From NCBI GenBank assembly GCA_030666935.1, contig DAOUWX010000048.1, positions 1-9,957 of the forward strand: DNA of 9,957 bases, given 5' to 3'. The notes under the pieces are model-generated. The model saw only the letters and a program-made list of their open reading frames with translations, did not search any database and was not told the DNA's origin. This stretch comes from Atribacterota bacterium (lineage in GTDB: Bacteria > Atribacterota > Phoenicimicrobiia > Phoenicimicrobiales > Phoenicimicrobiaceae). A program made the translations under genes and the position numbers. This document shows, in pieces, positions 7,409 through 9,957 of this stretch. Numbering within the stretch: position 1 is the first letter of the stretch; each line of letters starts with the position of its first letter.

Positions 7409-7436
7409 GCGTGGAGCGTACAGCGTTTAGCGTATA
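7409..7436. repeat. Heptad array, GCGTNNA
   Basis: Four units in perfect register: GCGTGGA (7409), GCGTACA (7416), GCGTTTA (7423), GCGTATA (7430). Positions 7415-7434 are the exact reverse complement of 7735-7754. Confidence 0.9.
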
Positions 7437-7463
7437 GGTACGGGCAGCAAGTGCAAGACTAAT

Positions 7464-7495
7464 TAGTCTATCGGTCTTCCAGTCTACCAGTCAGC
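7464..7495. repeat. Octad tandem array, NRGTCTNC family
   Basis: Four 8-nt units: TAGTCTAT (7464), CGGTCTTC (7472), CAGTCTAC (7480), CAGTCAGC (7488). Its start overlaps the 12-nt palindrome GACTAATTAGTC (7458-7469). The word AAGTGCAAGA lies just upstream (7449-7458) and also upstream of the other octad array (130-139). Confidence 0.8.
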
Positions 7496-7506
7496 TAGCA
7501 AATTGT

Positions 7507-7534
7507 GTAATGGGTAACATGTAATAAGTAACCT
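7507..7534. repeat. Heptad array, GTAAYNN
   Basis: Four units: GTAATGG (7507), GTAACAT (7514), GTAATAA (7521), GTAACCT (7528). GTAATAAG inside it can pair with CTTATTAC a little downstream, in the adjoining sequence near 7560. Confidence 0.85.
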
Positions 7535-7580
7535 GTTTTTACACATTCATAAATATAATCTTATTACTCATTATTATATC

Positions 7581-7634
7581 CTTACGCTATCCGCTATACC
7601 ATATACATTATCCATGATACTAATTTTTCTGGCT
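7581..7634 (-). repeat. Heptad array and dispersed module shared with the left gap
   Basis: Six units at 7581-7622: CTTACGC, TATCCGC, TATACCA, TATACAT, TATCCAT, GATACTA. Read on the minus strand, 7634-7597 carries AGCCAGAAAAA, TAGTAT and TGTATATGGTA, the module seen at 233-264, with one extra heptad between the last two words. A perfect minus-strand TATAAT (7573-7578) lies beside it without a -35; whether it serves mutS2 is unclear. Confidence 0.75.
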
Positions 7635-7728
7635 TTTGCATCTTACTTTTGTCTTCTTTTTCTTAACCTTACACTATATGTTATTATTGTTTTTTGGTTT
7701 CTGCATTTTTCCTTCTTTGCTTAACTAT

Positions 7729-7770
7729 ACGTTCTACGCTAAACGCTGTACGCTAACCTACGAGATACGA
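7729..7770 (+). repeat. Heptad array, ACGNTNN
   Basis: Six units: ACGTTCT (7729), ACGCTAA (7736), ACGCTGT (7743), ACGCTAA (7750), CCTACGA (7757), GATACGA (7764). It contains the right arm of the 20-nt inverted repeat and runs into ACGAGATACGAATT (7760-7773), shared with 4906-4919. Confidence 0.85.
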
Positions 7771-7797
7771 ATTAGGTCTTATGGAAAAAGCAAATTC

Positions 7798-8346
7798 CTA
7801 TACAATTAAATTAAGATGGAATTTTTTAAGAAATTCTTCCGTGTTAAACTGAATACTTAAAGGCAGCCAATCTTTTAAATAATCGTAGACAATTGTAGTC
7901 ATGACCGCAAATCTATTGGCCAAAAACGAGCTTTCTAATTGTTCTTTCAAAAAAACCGGTAAAGGAATAAAGGTAATAATAACTAATAAAATACCTACTA
8001 TTAAAGAGCCTTTAGTTAAACCGAACAAAGCTCCTCCTAAACCATCGATCCAGGAAACAAACAATAAGGAAAATATTTTTTTTAAAAATATTTCAATAAT
8101 TCTCGCGATTAGATATACTCCTAAAAATATTAGAGCAAAACCTAATATGTTTGCTACTTCCTCGCTTATTTGACTATGTGAGCTTATATATTCTCCAACC
8201 TCTTTAAACCAAAAAATTGCCAGGAAAATAGCAGCGATAACTCCTATTAAATTTATTATTCCTCTGATAATACCGCGACGTATCCCAATAATCATATTCA
8301 ACAGGATTATTATCATTATGGATACATCTATCCAATTTATTGTCAT
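7798..8346 (-). CDS. cvpA: CvpA family membrane protein
   Basis: A 182-residue integral membrane protein of the CvpA (colicin V production) family, of incompletely known function; relatives affect envelope stress tolerance. Four hydrophobic segments are visible at about 5-20, 28-47, 64-86 and 99-129. The loop after the first reads NMIIGIRRGIIRG, and DGLGGALFGLTKG (101-113) is the second family hallmark. A polar C-terminal tail (about 130-182) follows. The ATG start has AGGAGA five nt upstream. It lies downstream of pheT and upstream of mutS2, the usual placement in Firmicutes-type genomes, where zapA often precedes and polX often follows; both are absent here. Family assignment is confident, the precise role is not. 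Confidence 0.88.
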   Translation of the reverse strand: MTINWIDVSIMIIILLNMIIGIRRGIIRGIINLIGVIAAIFLAIFWFKEVGEYISSHSQISEEVANILGFALIFLGVYLIARIIEIFLKKIFSLLFVSWIDGLGGALFGLTKGSLIVGILLVIITFIPLPVFLKEQLESSFLANRFAVMTTIVYDYLKDWLPLSIQFNTEEFLKKFHLNLIV

Positions 8347-8371
8347 AAATATCTCCTACTTACTCTCCACA

Positions 8372-8510
8372 GATATAGCGTATAGTATTACAAGCTAAAA
8401 AGTTAAAGCGAAAAACTAAAAACCATAATTCAAAATTCAAAACTTTTTTCTTGGTTTTTAGTTTTGAGTTATAGTTTTGCGCTTTGTGTTTTTAGTTTTA
8501 TGCTTTTTTC
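8372..8510. repeat. Inverted pair of heptad arrays between pheT and cvpA
   Basis: Left array, 8372-8448: eleven continuous 7-nt units from GATATAG and CGTATAG through AGCTAAA, AACCATA and ATTCAAA twice to ACTTTTT. Right array, 8455-8510: eight units (TTTTTAG, TTTTGAG, TTATAGT, TTTGCGC, TTTGTGT, TTTTAGT, TTTATGC, TTTTTTC). The last one runs into the pheT stop codon (8509-8511). The arms are imperfect inverted copies around a loop near 8444-8454 and would form a long hairpin in the pheT-cvpA transcript. The layout matches 2351-2482. Confidence 0.87.
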
Positions 8511-9957
8511 ACTCTCTAATTTTAGCAGAAAATTTACTAATTAATTGCGTTCTAATTTTTTTAAATGTATTTTCCACTTCCTGATCGGTCAAAGTACGGT
8601 CTTCAGCTTGAAAAATCACAGAGTAAGCTAAACTCTTATAACCATCGCCAATTTGCTTTCCTTTAAATATATCAAACAAAGTTACTTTTTTAATTAATTT
8701 TTCATCGATCGATTTTATGGTTTTAATAATATCGGCAGAAAGTATTTCTCCTTTTACTACTAAAGCCAAATCTCTCTGAACAGAAGGATATTTTGGCAAA
8801 ATACAATATTTGATATCTGAAGGAACTTTGGGTAATAAATTTTCAAAATCAATCTCAAAAAGATTAATTTTCCCCGGGATACGATAGTTATTTATTACTT
8901 CCGGATGTATCTCACCAAAAATACCCACTTCTTTTCCTTCTATGATAATCTTGCCATTCCGTAAAGGATGAAAAGCAGAATGATTACCAGGAACTATTTC
9001 CCATCTTTCCACTTTTAAGTCCTGGAAAACTGTCTCGATTATACCTTTAACATCAAAAATATCCAAAGAAAGTGATTTTTCCCAAATATCTCCCCGGCCG
9101 GTCTTATTAATTGCTCCGGCTATTATTAGTCTCTCCTGAGGTAAGGAATTTGGTTTATCAGGGTAAGGTAAGTAGATTTTCCCTACTTCAAATATTTTAA
9201 CCAACTCTGCTTGTCGATTAGTATTCCATTTAATAACTTCTAGCAAACTTGAAATTAAAGAAGTCCGCATTAAAGAATGCTCTCTGGTCATGGGGTCTTT
9301 AATTTTTATGGCGTTCCTTAATTTATGCCCTTCGGGTATTCTTATTCTATCAAATATGTCAGGAGAAACAAAACTATAAGTTATAACTTCATTTAAACCA
9401 CAACCGATTAATGTTTCCCTTACCTGATCAATTACCCTGAATCGGAAATTTTTTCCCTCTTGGGCAATGGTAGTGTTAAAGAGAGTAGGTTTTATCTTAT
9501 CATAACCATAAATACGAGCAATTTCTTCAATTATATCTATTTCTCTTTCCACATCTCCTCTAAAAGAAGGAGGAATCACTTCGATATATTCTCCCTTATT
9601 TTCTAATACTTTAAACTCTAATTTATCTAAAATATTAATAATTTTATCCTTTGTTTTAGATTCATCTTTATCTAGAAGCTGTCCCAATATTTTATTTACT
9701 CTTTTCATCCTTAAATTTATTTTGCAAGGCTGATATAATTTTTTATTTGTGTCGATTTTCCCCGAACTTATTTTACCCATAGCAATCTTAACTATCAAAT
9801 CAGCAGTCCGATCAAGGGCGTATATTTGCACTTCTTTATCTATCCCCTTTTCAAACCTGTTTGAAGCTTCAGTTCTTAAGCCAAATTTCCCAGTACTTCT
9901 TCGATTATTTACTGAATTAAAATAGGCGGATTCTAAAAATACATTTTTAGTGTTTTG
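8509..9957 (-). CDS. pheT: Phenylalanine--tRNA ligase beta subunit, 3' part
   Basis: Beta subunit of the cytoplasmic heterotetrameric PheRS, which charges tRNA-Phe; the beta chain carries editing and tRNA-binding domains. The window shows the C-terminal 482 residues of a protein usually near 800; the frame is open to the right edge, so the start is outside. An internal GTG (9831) is not the start, because coding continues upstream with the B3/B4 hallmark GLRTEASNRFEKG. Visible order: end of B3/B4 editing domain (about 1-45), B5 domain (about 73-152, with RGDVEREIDIIEEIARIYGYD), catalytic-like core (about 160-375, with MTREHSLMRTSL), and the C-terminal FDX-ACB anticodon-binding domain (about 386-482, starting near YPSVQRDLALVV). 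The C-terminus is intact. pheS would be expected just off the right edge. cvpA follows after a 162-nt gap filled with heptad repeats. Confidence 0.97.
   Translation of the reverse strand, partial: QNTKNVFLESAYFNSVNNRRSTGKFGLRTEASNRFEKGIDKEVQIYALDRTADLIVKIAMGKISSGKIDTNKKLYQPCKINLRMKRVNKILGQLLDKDESKTKDKIINILDKLEFKVLENKGEYIEVIPPSFRGDVEREIDIIEEIARIYGYDKIKPTLFNTTIAQEGKNFRFRVIDQVRETLIGCGLNEVITYSFVSPDIFDRIRIPEGHKLRNAIKIKDPMTREHSLMRTSLISSLLEVIKWNTNRQAELVKIFEVGKIYLPYPDKPNSLPQERLIIAGAINKTGRGDIWEKSLSLDIFDVKGIIETVFQDLKVERWEIVPGNHSAFHPLRNGKIIIEGKEVGIFGEIHPEVINNYRIPGKINLFEIDFENLLPKVPSDIKYCILPKYPSVQRDLALVVKGEILSADIIKTIKSIDEKLIKKVTLFDIFKGKQIGDGYKSLAYSVIFQAEDRTLTDQEVENTFKKIRTQLISKFSAKIRE

Larger units (their letters stand above)
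7415..7754. repeat. 340-bp segment bounded by a perfect 20-nt inverted repeat
   Basis: TACGCTAAACGCTGTACGCT at 7735-7754 is present as its exact reverse complement at 7415-7434, 300 nt apart. Both arms are themselves heptad arrays. The enclosed DNA has no long reading frame and holds an octad array, two more heptad arrays and T-rich stretches. A near duplication occurs inside: GGCTTTTGCATC... at 7631-7675 resembles GGTTTCTGCATT... at 7697-7735. The layout is MITE-like, but no target-site duplication was identified. The gap 7378-7797 contains no credible gene. Confidence 0.7.

Noticed and set aside
7378..7797. Insertion sequence between cvpA and mutS2
   Set aside because: Inverted repeats are present but there is no transposase frame or remnant; kept only as a possible non-autonomous element.
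7901..8173. Plus-strand open frame of 90 codons
   Set aside because: Antisense shadow of cvpA.
149..8510. CRISPR array
   Set aside because: Units are 7-8 nt and directly abutting, with no unique spacers and no cas genes.

Overview
This is an AT-rich bacterial window (by eye about one third G+C) with five protein genes, all standard housekeeping types. Reading from the right edge, a leftward block runs pheT (3' part, cut by the window end), a cvpA-family membrane gene and mutS2. Next is a rightward gene for a PBP1A-type bifunctional peptidoglycan synthase, convergent with mutS2. At the left, divergent from the PBP gene, lie a QueT-family transporter gene and tyrS, both leftward. At the extreme left is a good minus-strand promoter facing out of the window.

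The pheT-cvpA-mutS2 order is the one seen in Firmicutes and relatives, where zapA and polX usually sit between; neither is present here. Three genes appear to use TTG starts (PBP, mutS2, pheT not visible; the queT TTG is rejected in favour of ATG, so two are well supported). The lineage cannot be fixed from this sequence. A deep-branching, AT-rich, Firmicutes-like or candidate-phylum bacterium such as an Atribacterota member is a low-confidence guess.

The striking part is the non-coding DNA. Five of the seven gaps are filled with degenerate tandem repeats of exact 7-nt period (and in two places 8-nt period), whose units change along the array. The gaps are 1-459, 2341-2504, 4632-4974, 7378-7797 and 8347-8508. 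The arrays are not independent. A module of about 50 bp, always with a TTATAGT-like third heptad, recurs six times; in two gaps it is paired with an inverted copy across a loop of about 11 nt, giving long imperfect hairpins. Gaps 3 and 5 share 51 of 56 aligned bases, including a perfect 31-nt run. Gaps 1 and 4 share a second module in opposite orientation that differs by exactly one 7-nt unit. Gap 4 also contains a perfect 20-nt inverted repeat 300 nt apart. This looks like a dispersed intergenic repeat system that copies itself between gaps and changes by whole heptads. It resembles in period the heptanucleotide STRR repeats of cyanobacteria, but with drifting units and inverted pairing.

Functionally the genes cover translation (pheT, tyrS), tRNA modification supply (queT), ribosome or DNA quality control (mutS2) and cell-wall synthesis (PBP1A). 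No mobile-element gene, CRISPR array, RNA gene or convincing GC-rich terminator was found.
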